Assembly (NCBI GenBank): GCA_023441625.1
Contig: JAEZOA010000060.1
Span: forward strand, 4,351-68,350
Direction of reading: 5' to 3'
DNA length: 64,000 bases
DNA from: Bacillota bacterium
GTDB taxonomy: Bacteria; Bacillota; Clostridia; Acetivibrionales; DSM-1351
Positions 26,514-36,593 of this stretch are shown here, in pieces. The notes beneath the pieces are model-generated. The model was not told where the DNA came from. It did not search any database and saw only the letters and a list, made by a program, of their open reading frames with translations. Position 1 is the stretch's first letter. Every line of letters starts with the position of its first letter. A program made the position numbers and the translations under genes.

Positions 26514-28607
26514 ATGGAAAATCGAGTTAGTGAAATTTATGGAAGCAACGTGTTCAATGATGCAACAATGCGTGAAAGACTTCCAAAAGCAACATATAAG
26601 TTGCTTAAAAAGACAATTGATGAGGGTTTAACACTAGATGTTTCTGTTGCAGAGGTTGTTGCTAGTGTTATGAAGGATTGGGCTATTGAAAAGGGAGCAA
26701 CACATTTTACTCATTGGTTTCAACCAATGACTGGTATCACTGCTGAAAAGCATGATTCGTTTATTTCACCTACATCTGATGGTCGAGTGGTTATGGAGTT
26801 TTCGGGAAAAGATCTGGTTAAAGGCGAACCCGATGCATCTTCTTTCCCATCAGGTGGACTTAGATCTACTTTTGAAGCAAGAGGCTATACCGCTTGGGAT
26901 TGTACTTCCCCAGCTTTTGTAAAGGACGGAACTCTTTATATTCCAACTGCTTTCTGCTCATATACAGGTGAAATGCTTGATAAGAAAACTCCATTACTAC
27001 GTTCAATGGAGGCTCTAAACAAGCAGGCTTTGAGAGTTCTGAAGCTTTTTGGAAGCTCAGCAACAAGAGTAACCACTACTGTTGGACCTGAGCAGGAATA
27101 CTTCCTAGTTGACAGAGAGCTTTGGAATAAGCGTAAGGACTTGATTTTTACCGGAAGAACACTATTTGGAACTAAGCCACCAAAAGGACAGGAATTAGAA
27201 GATCATTATTTTGGAAATATTAAAGCAAGAGTTGCTTGCTTCATGAAGGACCTTGACACTGAGCTTTGGAAACTAGGCATTGCAGCAAAAACTAAGCACA
27301 ATGAAGTTGCTCCTGCTCAGCATGAACTTGCACCGATATTCTCCACTTCAAACATCGCAACAGATCATAATCAGTTAACAATGGATATAATGCAAAAGGT
27401 TGCTGTCAGGCATAACCTTACCTGCTTATTGCACGAAAAACCCTTTGCAGGTGTTAATGGTTCTGGTAAACACAATAACTGGGCAATGTCTACAAATGAA
27501 GGACAGAATTTGTTAGAGCCAAGCTCTACTCCACATGAAAATATACAGTTCCTAGTTTTCCTTTGCGCTGTAATTAAGGCTGTTGATGATTATCAGGATT
27601 TATTGCGTCTATCCGTTGCTTCGGCAGGTAATGATCACAGATTGGGTGCTAATGAAGCTCCTCCTGCTATAGTTTCTATCTTCCTTGGAGACCAGTTAAC
27701 TGATATTCTTCTACAATTAGAGAATGGCAAGGCTAAAGGAAAGAATTACAATACAATACTGGAAACTGGTGTTGCAAGTCTTCCTAAGCTTCCCAAGGAT
27801 GCTACTGACCGTAACAGGACATCACCTTTTGCCTTTACTGGTAACAAATTCGAATTCAGAATGTTGGGTTCCTCAGCTTCAATTGCTGGTTCTAACTTTG
27901 TTTTAAATACAATAGTTGCTGAGGTTCTACAAAAATTTGCTGATAGATTGGAAGCTGCAGATGATTTTACAAATGAAATCGGAGTATTAATCTCTGAAAC
28001 TGTAAGAGATCATAAGCGCATTATATTCAACGGAAATAATTATTCTGATGAGTGGGTTGTTGAGGCCGAAAGCAGAGGGCTATCAAACTTAAAAACAACA
28101 GTTGAATGTATTCCAACCTTTATCACTGATAAGAATGTAGCAGTATTTGTTAAGCATGGAGTACTTGGAAAATCAGAAATTGAGTCTAGATATGAAATAC
28201 TTCTTGAAAACTACATTAAGACCTTAAATATTGAGGCATTAACTATGCTTTCAATGGCTAAAACAGAGATTTTGCCAGCTGCAATTAAATATAGTAAGGA
28301 GTTGTCAGATACTATTAATTCAGTGAAAGCTACTGGTATGTCAGTTGAAGTTTCTGCTCAATCCTCAGTATTAAAAGAGTTATCTCCTGTGCTAAGTTCT
28401 TTCGCTTCAAATATTAGTTCATTAAAGAAAGCAGTAGATAAAGCAGCTTCTGATTCCTCTAATCTGCTTAAGCAAGCAGAAGCTTATTCGAAGATTGTCA
28501 CTTATGCTATGAATGCTTTGAGAACTGATGCAGATAAATTAGAAACAATTATTCCAAAGGAACTGTATCCTTTCCCAACATATGCTGAGCTGCTATTTAA
28601 TATCTAA
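26514..28607 (+). CDS. glnN: Glutamine synthetase type III
   Basis: 697 residues, the length of GSIII, a dodecameric glutamine synthetase. Family segments include [78 protein letters not shown] and [27 protein letters not shown] precedes the ATG. It is preceded by a leader terminator with an A-x-x-G hexaloop hairpin and followed by its own strong terminator. Together with glnA, the window holds two different GS classes. Confidence 0.97.
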   Translation: MENRVSEIYGSNVFNDATMRERLPKATYKLLKKTIDEGLTLDVSVAEVVASVMKDWAIEKGATHFTHWFQPMTGITAEKHDSFISPTSDGRVVMEFSGKDLVKGEPDASSFPSGGLRSTFEARGYTAWDCTSPAFVKDGTLYIPTAFCSYTGEMLDKKTPLLRSMEALNKQALRVLKLFGSSATRVTTTVGPEQEYFLVDRELWNKRKDLIFTGRTLFGTKPPKGQELEDHYFGNIKARVACFMKDLDTELWKLGIAAKTKHNEVAPAQHELAPIFSTSNIATDHNQLTMDIMQKVAVRHNLTCLLHEKPFAGVNGSGKHNNWAMSTNEGQNLLEPSSTPHENIQFLVFLCAVIKAVDDYQDLLRLSVASAGNDHRLGANEAPPAIVSIFLGDQLTDILLQLENGKAKGKNYNTILETGVASLPKLPKDATDRNRTSPFAFTGNKFEFRMLGSSASIAGSNFVLNTIVAEVLQKFADRLEAADDFTNEIGVLISETVRDHKRIIFNGNNYSDEWVVEAESRGLSNLKTTVECIPTFITDKNVAVFVKHGVLGKSEIESRYEILLENYIKTLNIEALTMLSMAKTEILPAAIKYSKELSDTINSVKATGMSVEVSAQSSVLKELSPVLSSFASNISSLKKAVDKAASDSSNLLKQAEAYSKIVTYAMNALRTDADKLETIIPKELYPFPTYAELLFNI

Positions 28608-28617
28608 TTAGTTTTCC

Positions 28618-28659
28618 AAAAGGGACAATGGTGATAATTAGAGATCATTGTCCCTTTTT
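28618..28659 (+). terminator. Intrinsic terminator after glnN
   Basis: AAAAGGGACAATG pairs with CATTGTCCCTTTTT, with a further TGA/TCA pairing inside. Confidence 0.9.
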
Positions 28660-28662
28660 ACT

Positions 28663-28693
28663 AACATAAGCAATGTTGGCTTTCCAACTCGCG
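28663..28693 (-). repeat. Dispersed hairpin repeat, copy D
   Basis: Reverse-oriented, slightly diverged copy (AACATAAGCAATGTTGG followed by CTTTCCAACTCGCG) between the glnN terminator and the chemoreceptor gene. Confidence 0.8.
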
Positions 28694-28732
28694 ACTTTCA
28701 TATTTAATTATATAAGAAAATGAGGAAATTTT

Positions 28733-30262
28733 ATGAAAAACACTTACTACATAATGTCCACCTGCCTTCTTCTTATTACCTCGACATTTTTTATTGCAAT
28801 TCCAGGCAGCAATATCCCTCTAAGAATTGCATTACATCTTATATTTTTCACAGCATATTTCATATTTACATGGCAGAGTATCACGAAAAGATATAAAAAA
28901 TATACAAATAGAATTAACAAGCTAAAAAACGACTTAAAAAGATTTAATTTTGAAGTACAGGTTACCTCAAGTCAGATCTCTTCTGTATCTGAAAGTATAG
29001 CTGTTACTTTAGACGAAAACAATGTTTTTGCTAAGTATGTTTATGATGAAGTAAAGGAAATGTCCAATAATAATGAAAGAGTAAATAATAGTATTTCGAA
29101 TACTCTTTCTGAGGTTAAAAATATAATTTATCTTCTAAACAATGCTGAAGATATAACTATGAATATGCTTCAAAAAGGAGTAATCTCTAAGGATACAGTT
29201 AAATTAAGTCTAACAGAAATTTTACAGATAGTTGAAACAATTGGTGGCATTCATGAATCTTCAAATATGATGCTATTAAATATGGAAAGTCTTAAAAAAA
29301 CCTCAGGTGAAGTTGTCCATATACTAGAAACTGTAAAAAATGTTTCAAAACAAACTCAGCTTTTAGCACTAAATGCTACTATTGAGTCTGCACGAGCAGG
29401 TGAACACGGTAAGGGCTTTGCTGTTGTAGCCTCAGAAATTCATAAGCTCGCAGATGATACTGGAAAATCAGTAGAAAATATTAATTTATTAATAAAAGCT
29501 ATCCAAACTGAAGTTGAAAGCGTTTACAAAATTGTTCGAGAGAATGCTTCCCGGGTAGATGAAGGAATGTCTGCAACTAAAAATATTGAAGTCAATCTTG
29601 AAAGGATAGATTCATCCTTTAATGATGTTTTTTCTATGATGGATGAAATAAGCTCAATATCTAAGAAAGAGGTACTTATTGCTCAGAATGTTGGCAATCA
29701 AATAGAAAATGTGGAGGATATTGTATCAAAAACATCATTATCAGTTGAAGAAGTATGTACCTGTGTCCATCAGCAAAAACATAACATGGAGGAATTTTCA
29801 TCTATGGGTTCTAGTTTAAATCTTGCAGCTTCTAATCTGGCAGAGTTATTTTCAAGTGAAGCTGATTCCCTTGAGTCAATTAGTAATGATGCTTTAGATA
29901 AGGCTCAAAATTCTTTATCTATAATTTATGAGGAAATTTGCTCTAGAAGCGAAATTATCAACACAAGGGATAGTTCTGTACACGAAGCTATTCTAAGAGA
30001 ATTTATGGAGAAGTATAGCTTTGTTGAAGCAGCTTGGACCAATGACCGTAAAGGAAGATTTATCTGTTCAATCCCTAAGGCTGGAATAGCTAATGCAAAT
30101 GTACGTGAATGGTTCAAGCAAAGTATCAAGGGTGAAAACTTCATCTCTTCAATATATATTTCAGCTATAACAAGAAATCCTTGTATCACGGTATCTTCAC
30201 CACTTAGAAATACTAGTGACGAAATTGTTGGAGTAGTAGGAATTGATATAATAATTAAATAG
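28733..30262 (+). CDS. Methyl-accepting chemotaxis protein with C-terminal Cache-like domain
   Basis: 509 residues. Two hydrophobic segments at the extreme N-terminus (~4-24 and ~29-48) form a membrane hairpin with almost no external loop. A long coiled-coil signalling region follows, whose hairpin tip is LLALNATIESARAGEHGKG then FAVVASEIHKLAD, the CheA/CheW contact. The last ~110 residues look like half of a Cache/PDC sensor (WTNDRKGRFICSIPKAG.., REWF.., ISSIYISAITRNPCITVSSPLRN.., GVVGIDIIIK). The sensor is therefore at the C-terminus and probably cytoplasmic. The REWF, Tyr and Asp residues recall amino-acid-binding Cache motifs (inference). It sits next to glnN. Confidence 0.9.
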   Translation: MKNTYYIMSTCLLLITSTFFIAIPGSNIPLRIALHLIFFTAYFIFTWQSITKRYKKYTNRINKLKNDLKRFNFEVQVTSSQISSVSESIAVTLDENNVFAKYVYDEVKEMSNNNERVNNSISNTLSEVKNIIYLLNNAEDITMNMLQKGVISKDTVKLSLTEILQIVETIGGIHESSNMMLLNMESLKKTSGEVVHILETVKNVSKQTQLLALNATIESARAGEHGKGFAVVASEIHKLADDTGKSVENINLLIKAIQTEVESVYKIVRENASRVDEGMSATKNIEVNLERIDSSFNDVFSMMDEISSISKKEVLIAQNVGNQIENVEDIVSKTSLSVEEVCTCVHQQKHNMEEFSSMGSSLNLAASNLAELFSSEADSLESISNDALDKAQNSLSIIYEEICSRSEIINTRDSSVHEAILREFMEKYSFVEAAWTNDRKGRFICSIPKAGIANANVREWFKQSIKGENFISSIYISAITRNPCITVSSPLRNTSDEIVGVVGIDIIIK

Positions 30263-30338
30263 TTTAACCCAGCCTCCATCAGTCCGCGGGGATAACGGTT
30301 TTCTCACAGCCATTTTCACTAATCAAAAAAAGCATGGG

Positions 30339-31418
30339 TTAGAACTTAATTACTCGGATAATGTGATTATGAAAATCAACAAAATACAGATTGCTGTTTG
30401 AATCCATTCTTAATCCATGTACACATATACATGCATCAAGAGCATAACCACCATCGCCGGAAAATCCTTTAATACCATTTCCTGCTACTGTATAGACTAA
30501 ATCCTCCTGTTTTATATCAATTATGCGGATACGGTAAGCCCCTGTATCCCCAACAAATATGTTCCCGTCAGAATCAACTTCTACAGCATGGGGAGCTTCT
30601 ATACCAATAGTTCCCTTATCATGCACCAGCCCTCCTATAAAGCTGTTGTATCTACTATCAAAATCAACAGCTGGACCAGGTCTTCCTTTTCCAAGGACTG
30701 TTGATATTATTCCAGACCTGGCATCAACTTTCCTGACAGAAAAATTAAGGCTGTCCATAATGTATATATTATCATCTCTATCTATACCTAAACCATATAC
30801 ATCATTAATTTGAGCCTTATCTGCTGGTCCACCATCACCACTATAGCCATGAATTCCTGTACCAGCAAAGGTCGAAATAATGCCGTCGCAGCTTATTTTT
30901 CTTATCCTATCATTTTTATAATCATTAAAATACACATTACCATGTGAGTCGACAACAACACCTGCAGGGCAATTTAGCTTTGAATAGCATGCATAAATGT
31001 TATCTCCATTAAATCCGGCATCACCTGTACCTGCAATAGTACTAATTATTCCTGTTTGAGCATCTACTTTTCTTATCCTTTGGTTGTAAGTATCAGCAAT
31101 ATAGATGTTTCCGTAAGCATCTACAAATACACCTTCCGGTCCATTAAGCTTAGCATAGACTGCAAGCCCCCCATCACCTTCAAAGCCTTTTTGACCACAT
31201 CCAGCGATAGTAGTGATAATTCCAGCCGTCGAGTCTACCCTCCTAATAATATTATTATGTATCTCAGCAATAAAAACATTATCAAACTTATCAATCGCTA
31301 ACCCGGCTGGTCCATTAAGCTGGGCTAATTCAGCTTTTTCTCCGTCACCACTATAGCCAGGAATACCCGTACCGGCGTATCTTTGGATTTTCCCTTTTGT
31401 CCACTTTGTATTTAACAT
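30339..31418 (-). CDS. NHL-repeat beta-propeller protein
   Basis: 359 residues formed of about six NHL repeats. The repeat unit is seen as AQLNGPAGLAIDKFDNVFIAE, followed by RIRKVD-type strands and GIISTIAGTG.GFSGDGG linkers. Such propellers bind proteins or sugars; related proteins are often secreted, but no signal peptide is visible here. The function is unknown. It is transcribed towards the chemoreceptor gene, with no strong terminator between the two. Confidence 0.85.
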   Translation of the reverse strand: MLNTKWTKGKIQRYAGTGIPGYSGDGEKAELAQLNGPAGLAIDKFDNVFIAEIHNNIIRRVDSTAGIITTIAGCGQKGFEGDGGLAVYAKLNGPEGVFVDAYGNIYIADTYNQRIRKVDAQTGIISTIAGTGDAGFNGDNIYACYSKLNCPAGVVVDSHGNVYFNDYKNDRIRKISCDGIISTFAGTGIHGYSGDGGPADKAQINDVYGLGIDRDDNIYIMDSLNFSVRKVDARSGIISTVLGKGRPGPAVDFDSRYNSFIGGLVHDKGTIGIEAPHAVEVDSDGNIFVGDTGAYRIRIIDIKQEDLVYTVAGNGIKGFSGDGGYALDACICVHGLRMDSNSNLYFVDFHNHIIRVIKF

Positions 31419-31629
31419 ACTATCATCTCCAATCTAATTCGGATAGAATAATATTATTACAATAAATATGACAACTATATGTCATATTTTAGTATATGTA
31501 ATTTACCTTTAATATTATTTTATGGGCTTACATGGTGATATATTGTAATAATATAAATAAACTGGTAATATGGTTTTTGTGTAATAGCTGCATTACAATT
31601 ATTGATTAAAATTGAAGGAGTAATTCGTT

Positions 31630-31965
31630 ATGAAGAAGTTACCTTTGTTTTTAGCCATCCTTGCATTAATGGCTTTTTTTACATCTTGTACTACCAAAGA
31701 GTATGAAAATTATCAAGAACTTGATAATGGTTCAAAGTTAAAGCAAGGTAGTAAAATTTATTCTTTTTATAGTGCATTGCCAAAAGATTCTCTTAGAAAT
31801 AAGCAGATTGGAATAGTTGATGGTGACAAAAAACATAAAGTGTTTGAGGTAACAGGTTTCTCATCTGATGAATGGATTATAGAGTATTACGATGTAATAA
31901 TGTCAGTTTATAATTTATATAAAGCAGATACAGTAACTGAAATTCCTGATGAATTGAAACAATAG
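31630..31965 (+). CDS. Small predicted lipoprotein
   Basis: 111 residues. A signal sequence MKKLPLFLAILALMAFFTSC ends in a lipobox-like FTSC, so the mature protein should be lipid-anchored at Cys20. The remainder is soluble and acidic/basic mixed, with no recognised domain. AAGGAG lies nine bases before the ATG. The role is unknown; it lies just upstream of asnB. Confidence 0.75.
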   Translation: MKKLPLFLAILALMAFFTSCTTKEYENYQELDNGSKLKQGSKIYSFYSALPKDSLRNKQIGIVDGDKKHKVFEVTGFSSDEWIIEYYDVIMSVYNLYKADTVTEIPDELKQ

Positions 31966-32052
31966 CCACCAATAAAATTAAAATATATTTGTTATTAACA
32001 CAATTTATTTGCACTAATTTCTTTAAATCCTCATATACTAAATAGAACATAT

Positions 32053-32093
32053 AAGAGACAATGACGTCAGTGATGGTATTGTCTCTTTTGTTT
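32053..32093 (+). terminator. Terminator-like hairpin in the asnB leader
   Basis: AAGAGACAAT pairs with ATTGTCTCTT, followed by TTGTTTG. It ends 13 bases before the asnB ribosome site, leaving no room for a promoter after it. It therefore either attenuates asnB or ends the lipoprotein transcript with read-through. No A-x-x-G hexaloop hairpin is seen before it. Confidence 0.6.
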
Positions 32094-32117
32094 GAAAAAC
32101 ACTTTGGAGGAGTTTAT

Positions 32118-33947
32118 ATGTGCTCAATTCTTGGATTGATTAATTTTAAAGATTCTACTGAAGGTATTGCTCAAGATGTTCTTAATGATATGGGTAATAC
32201 TATGGGTCATAGAGGGCCTGATCAAAATGGTTTCTTTAGGGATAATTTTGTTTGTTTCTCCCATAACAGACTGGCTGTTATTGATGTGGAAAATGGATTA
32301 CAGCCTATGACTGTTTCTTTTGAGGGCAAAAGTTATACTATCATTTATAATGGTGAAATATATAATGCAAATGAACTCAGAAGAGAACTTATTGGCTACG
32401 GTGTCCGTTTTAGTACCAATTGTGATACTGAGGTTGTTTTATTCTCCTATGCTATCTGGGGTATGAACTGTTCAGAGAAATTGAATGGCATCTATGCTTT
32501 CGCAGTATATGACAATACAAAAAAACAAGTTTATTTATCCAGGGACAGAATGGGTGTAAAGCCTTTCTTTTATACCCTTCAAGGCAATACCCTTATCTTT
32601 GCTTCTGAGGTTAAAGCCATCTTAAAGCATCCTCAAGTCAAGGCCGAGCTTGACAGTGAAGGTATCTGGCAGTTACTTTACCTTTCTCCAATGCGTCCTT
32701 CAAATAATGGAATTTTCAAAAATATATTAGAGATTGACCCAGGTACTCATGGAACCTTTAGCGAAAACGGCTTAAATTTATATAAATATTGGACTCTGAA
32801 GGCATATGATTTAGAGGATAGCGAAGAGACCATTATAGAAAAAACCAGATTTTATTTAACTGATGCTATTCAAAGGCAGCTAGTGTCTGACGTTCCTCTC
32901 TGCACCTTTTTGTCAGGTGGCCTAGACTCTTCAGTAGTTACAGCTGTCGCACGGGCAAATGACAGAACAGGAAACTCATTATCCTCCTATTCCTTTGAAT
33001 ATGAAGGCAATAAGGGGCATTTTTCATCTACAAGCTTTCAGCCAGAATGTGATGATGAATATGCTGTATGGCTAGCTAACTATCTTGGAACAAATCACAC
33101 TGTACTTACTGTTAGTCAGCAAAAAATAGCAGACCTTTTAAAAGCTTCTGTAGATTACAGGGATTATCCTGGAATGGCTGATATAGACTCCTCTCTGCTA
33201 TATTATTGCAGTGAGGTAAAGAAAAGACATACTGTTGCATTAAGCGGAGAATGTGCTGACGAAATATTTGGTGGGTATCCTTGGTTCTACAAATCTGAAA
33301 TGCTAAATCGCGATTTCTTCCCTTGGATTCATGACCCAGAATCAAGAGTATTTCTATTTAATTCTGATTTTGCTAAACCAAAGCAGGGTTTCGACTTTGT
33401 AAAGCAAATGTATCTTGAGAGTAAAAATTCATGTCCATTAACAGGTACTGAGTCAGAAGACATGCGGACGAGCAGAATTGCTACCTGGCTCTCTGTGAAT
33501 TGGTTTATGACTTCACTATTGGAAAGAAAAGATCGTATGTCCATGGCAAGTGGTCTTGAGGTCAGAGTTCCTTTTTCCGACCACAGAATTTTGGAATATG
33601 TATATAATGTACCTTGGAAAATTAAATTTAAAAACGGAGTTGAAAAGGCACTTCTAAGGGAGGCAATGAGTGATTATCTGCCTGACAGAATTCTCAACAG
33701 AAAAAAGAGCCCTTACCCTAAAACACATAACCCGGAATATGAGTCGATAGTTATCAATATGTTTGAGGAAGTACTGTTAGATTCTAGCTCTGTACTAAAA
33801 GATATTCTACACCCAGATACTCTCCCACTCTTAAGGTCAGGAAGCAATATTACCTGGTATGGACAGCTCATGGGGCGTCCACAGCTAATTGCGTGGCTGA
33901 TACAGCTTGATTATTGGTTTAAGGAATATGGGGTGAGGATAGTGTAG
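32118..33947 (+). CDS. asnB: Asparagine synthetase, glutamine-hydrolysing
   Basis: 609 residues. Converts Asp, Gln and ATP to Asn. The mature N-terminus is Cys2 (MCSILGLINF), the class II amidotransferase nucleophile, which together with GGAGGAG upstream fixes the start at 32118 and rejects a 19-codon extension. Motifs are MGHRGPDQNGFF, YNGEIYN, SGGLDSSVVTA (ATP pyrophosphatase loop) and SGECADEIFGGYPWF. It provides free Asn, whereas GatCAB-AspRS provides Asn on tRNA. A relic of a second copy lies at 43.8 kb. Confidence 0.95.
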   Translation: MCSILGLINFKDSTEGIAQDVLNDMGNTMGHRGPDQNGFFRDNFVCFSHNRLAVIDVENGLQPMTVSFEGKSYTIIYNGEIYNANELRRELIGYGVRFSTNCDTEVVLFSYAIWGMNCSEKLNGIYAFAVYDNTKKQVYLSRDRMGVKPFFYTLQGNTLIFASEVKAILKHPQVKAELDSEGIWQLLYLSPMRPSNNGIFKNILEIDPGTHGTFSENGLNLYKYWTLKAYDLEDSEETIIEKTRFYLTDAIQRQLVSDVPLCTFLSGGLDSSVVTAVARANDRTGNSLSSYSFEYEGNKGHFSSTSFQPECDDEYAVWLANYLGTNHTVLTVSQQKIADLLKASVDYRDYPGMADIDSSLLYYCSEVKKRHTVALSGECADEIFGGYPWFYKSEMLNRDFFPWIHDPESRVFLFNSDFAKPKQGFDFVKQMYLESKNSCPLTGTESEDMRTSRIATWLSVNWFMTSLLERKDRMSMASGLEVRVPFSDHRILEYVYNVPWKIKFKNGVEKALLREAMSDYLPDRILNRKKSPYPKTHNPEYESIVINMFEEVLLDSSSVLKDILHPDTLPLLRSGSNITWYGQLMGRPQLIAWLIQLDYWFKEYGVRIV

Positions 33948-33962
33948 ATAACACATCTACTA

Positions 33963-33992
33963 GTTAGTCTCCTTTATCTGAAGGAGACTAAC
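33963..33992 (+). terminator. Perfect hairpin after asnB
   Basis: GTTAGTCTCCTT and AAGGAGACTAAC form a 12-pair stem with loop TATCTG. There is no U-run on the plus strand, so it may be a weak terminator or an mRNA 3' stabiliser. Confidence 0.55.
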
Positions 33993-34047
33993 AGTTGTTA
34001 ACATGCTACGAAATACCCTAACCAAATGTTCTGACCATTATATTAAT

Positions 34048-34548
34048 TTACATTATTGCTTTTTGAAAATCTATAATATCCACTTTTCTTCCAAATTTTA
34101 TGGCAATTCCTTTGTAATGCGCACATTGGTCATATCCTAATTTCCTAAATAATTTTATACTTGGAATATTTTCACCTGAAACGGATGCAACCAAAATCTC
34201 AAATTGGTTTTCTTTTGCTATTTTCTCCATATTATTTGCTATTTCAAAACCCAATCCTTTTCCTGTAAACTGAGGTTTTAAATATAACCCTACCTCTACA
34301 GTTTTATCATATGCCTCTTTTTTTCGGAATTGTGTTAAGAAACAGAAACCTACTATTTCGTTATTCATATAAACAAGAAATGTCTTATATTTGTTATTAT
34401 TGATAAACACTCGGTTTTTGAACTCTTCTTTTGTAATTTTATCAAAATCGAATGTTGCGGTAGTAGTCTCGATATAATAATTATAAATATCTAATGCTGT
34501 GTTGAGGTCTTTCTCTTCAACTTCAATAAATTCAATTAAGTTTTTCAC
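34048..34548 (-). CDS. GNAT-family N-acetyltransferase
   Basis: About 166 residues of the GCN5-related fold, similar to phosphinothricin/L-amino-acid N-acetyltransferases. TATFDF is near the N-terminus, and the acetyl-CoA site is VEVGLYLKPQFTGKGLGFEIAN, followed by NIPSIKLFRKLGYD. AAGGAG lies nine bases before a GTG at 34548; a longer ATG start at 34569 is possible. The substrate is unknown. Confidence 0.85.
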   Translation of the reverse strand: MKNLIEFIEVEEKDLNTALDIYNYYIETTTATFDFDKITKEEFKNRVFINNNKYKTFLVYMNNEIVGFCFLTQFRKKEAYDKTVEVGLYLKPQFTGKGLGFEIANNMEKIAKENQFEILVASVSGENIPSIKLFRKLGYDQCAHYKGIAIKFGRKVDIIDFQKAIM

Positions 34549-34738
34549 AATGGTTTTCTCCTTCAGCATTTATCACATTGTAAAATGAATACGAATTATT
34601 CCTTATTCTAATACTATCTCGTATAGATGCCTGTGTCAAATTTATGAAAAATAAATAAATATAAGCTGTTTTGCAGTCAATGAATTTTGTAGTGCCATGA
34701 ACAATTAAATGTATATACCACACCAACATCTGACTTTA

Positions 34739-35551
34739 TTAAATTTCAATTTCTTGTTCATCTTGTTTTGATACTTCCTGGAAGTAATTAGTAGTTGCTA
34801 TTTCATTAGCCATTTTTACTATTTGAATATATCTCTGTATTTCGGCCTCAACACTTTCAGCTACCAATAAAACCATTTCTGTTGGATCTTTTTGAGTATG
34901 ATAGCTTGTAAAACAACTATAATATTTTTTCCTGTCACTATATTTTATATTAATTGGAGGATAGCCATGCTTCATTAATTCAAAGTTTAAGAGAAGCCTT
35001 CCTGTTCTCCCATTACCATCGATAAACGGATGAACCACCTCAAAGTCCAGATGGAACCTTGCTACTCTTTCAATTATATGATTAGAATTATTCTGATCAT
35101 AATTTTGAATTAATTGCTCCATTCGTATTGGCACCAAATATGGCTGTGGAGGGGTATGTGCGGCACCCATTATTACAACCGGAACGCGTCTATATACTCC
35201 TTTGCTATCCCTTTGATCCATTAAGACTAGGCTATGAATATCTTTTATTACTTTGTCAGAAAGTTCAGCTTGTTCCTTTACCAGTTCCTCCAAATATAGA
35301 CAAGCTTCTCTATGCCCTATTACTTCAAAATGCTCCCTAAGTGATTTCTCCCCAATTGTAATTCCTTCATTTATTATTAATGCTGTTTCTTGTAATGTAA
35401 GTGTATTTCCTTCAATTGCATTTGAATTGTAGGTGAAATTAATAAGGAACTCTTCCCTTAACCGCTTAACTTCACTTTTTGTGAGTGGCCTATAACTATT
35501 AAGTTCATTTTTTAAAGTATCAATCCTAGTTAATATTTGTAGGCTACACAT
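34739..35551 (-). CDS. Fic-domain protein (predicted AMP-transferase)
   Basis: About 270 residues. The complete Fic motif HPFIDGNGRTGR is at about 174-185, so catalysis (transfer of AMP from ATP to a target hydroxyl) should be possible. An N-terminal inhibitory-helix motif, SNAIEGN at about 43-49 with the key Glu, marks a self-inhibited class II Fic protein. GGAGG eight bases before the ATG at 35551 fixes the start. No antitoxin partner gene lies beside it. Target unknown. Confidence 0.9.
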   Translation of the reverse strand: MCSLQILTRIDTLKNELNSYRPLTKSEVKRLREEFLINFTYNSNAIEGNTLTLQETALIINEGITIGEKSLREHFEVIGHREACLYLEELVKEQAELSDKVIKDIHSLVLMDQRDSKGVYRRVPVVIMGAAHTPPQPYLVPIRMEQLIQNYDQNNSNHIIERVARFHLDFEVVHPFIDGNGRTGRLLLNFELMKHGYPPINIKYSDRKKYYSCFTSYHTQKDPTEMVLLVAESVEAEIQRYIQIVKMANEIATTNYFQEVSKQDEQEIEI

Positions 35552-35778
35552 TATTAAATCCTCCATTTATGCAATCAATCATTTATGCACATTTATATAC
35601 TTCTGATTATATCACATTAAAAATTACCTTTAAATTCTAATACTCTCTAACATACATTATACCCACATTACAAGTTTTGTCACCCTATAGTCTCATTGAG
35701 CAATTTATTATTGATTTGTAATTTTATCCTGATAGACAGTCTTCTTATTTATTTAAACGCACCGAACACTCTTTTTAT

Positions 35779-35817
35779 AATAAGAAGAAAGCCGATTAGG
35801 AATTAACCCAATTGGCT
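35779..35817 (-). terminator. Terminator downstream of the ATPase gene
   Basis: AGCCGATT..AATTGGCT with an inner GG/CC pairing; on the minus strand it is followed by TTTCTTCTT. Confidence 0.6.
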
Positions 35818-35859
35818 GTGTTTCAGATACATATTTAATTAACTTAATTGGAATTTACA

Positions 35860-36375
35860 TTATAATTCAATATCTATTTTATACTTGTCATCAATAAGCA
35901 CATAGTTTGCATTGTACTTTTGAGCCATTTCTAATACCTGTGCATTATCTTCTAACACATTTTCCAGAGTGCAATACTCATCATCCAAACGATTTTCAAT
36001 GGCACTTGCATATCTCTTTATGTCATTAAAATGATTTCTAATGTAGTTCTCGCTCATAACAAGGCAATAGTATCTTATATTATCAAGATATTCTTTCGGA
36101 AAACCCTTTTCCCAATCAAAAGGAATATAACACCCCTCAACAATAAGGTTTTGTTTGTTTTCTATGGCTGTTTTAATCATTTCACGAACAATAGGCCATA
36201 AGTATTTCGTTAAATCATCGTCCTCGCTTAAAGGAGTAAGTTCTGTTTTTCCGCTACGAATTAAACCCATTTTCAAATGGTCTATTGATAAATACGGATA
36301 TTTATATTTTTCGAGCAGTTTCTGTGCAAGAACAGTCTTGCCAGTGTGTGATGCACCTGTTATCAAAATAATCAT
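35860..36375 (-). CDS. P-loop kinase-like ATPase
   Basis: About 171 residues. The Walker A motif GASHTGKT is at the extreme N-terminus, and the rest follows an adenylate-kinase-like fold with an LIVEGCYIPFDW strand and an RNHFNDIKRYA helix. It resembles 2-phosphoglycerate kinase/zeta-like small-molecule kinases. AGGA eight bases before the second ATG favours 36375 as start. Substrate unknown. Confidence 0.72.
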   Translation of the reverse strand: MIILITGASHTGKTVLAQKLLEKYKYPYLSIDHLKMGLIRSGKTELTPLSEDDDLTKYLWPIVREMIKTAIENKQNLIVEGCYIPFDWEKGFPKEYLDNIRYYCLVMSENYIRNHFNDIKRYASAIENRLDDEYCTLENVLEDNAQVLEMAQKYNANYVLIDDKYKIDIEL

Positions 36376-36593
36376 CTTTCTCATCCTGTTCTACAAATTC
36401 AAATTTGAGCACTTCTACTTTTCATACATACTCATGTTTGCCATTATCTCATGGTAACTGGGGACTTCTTCGATAACTCGCCCTCAAAAGTTGCTCCGTT
36501 TATCATAATTCTTGTTTCTTCTGGTCGTTTAGGCGAGAAATATGTAAATACAACCCGACTCATATCTAATGCCTCATTTAAAAAAAGATATTT

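Noticed and set aside
32041..32093. asnB leader hairpin as a further ANTAR target
   Set aside because: No hairpin with an A-x-x-G-x-x loop overlaps the terminator arm.
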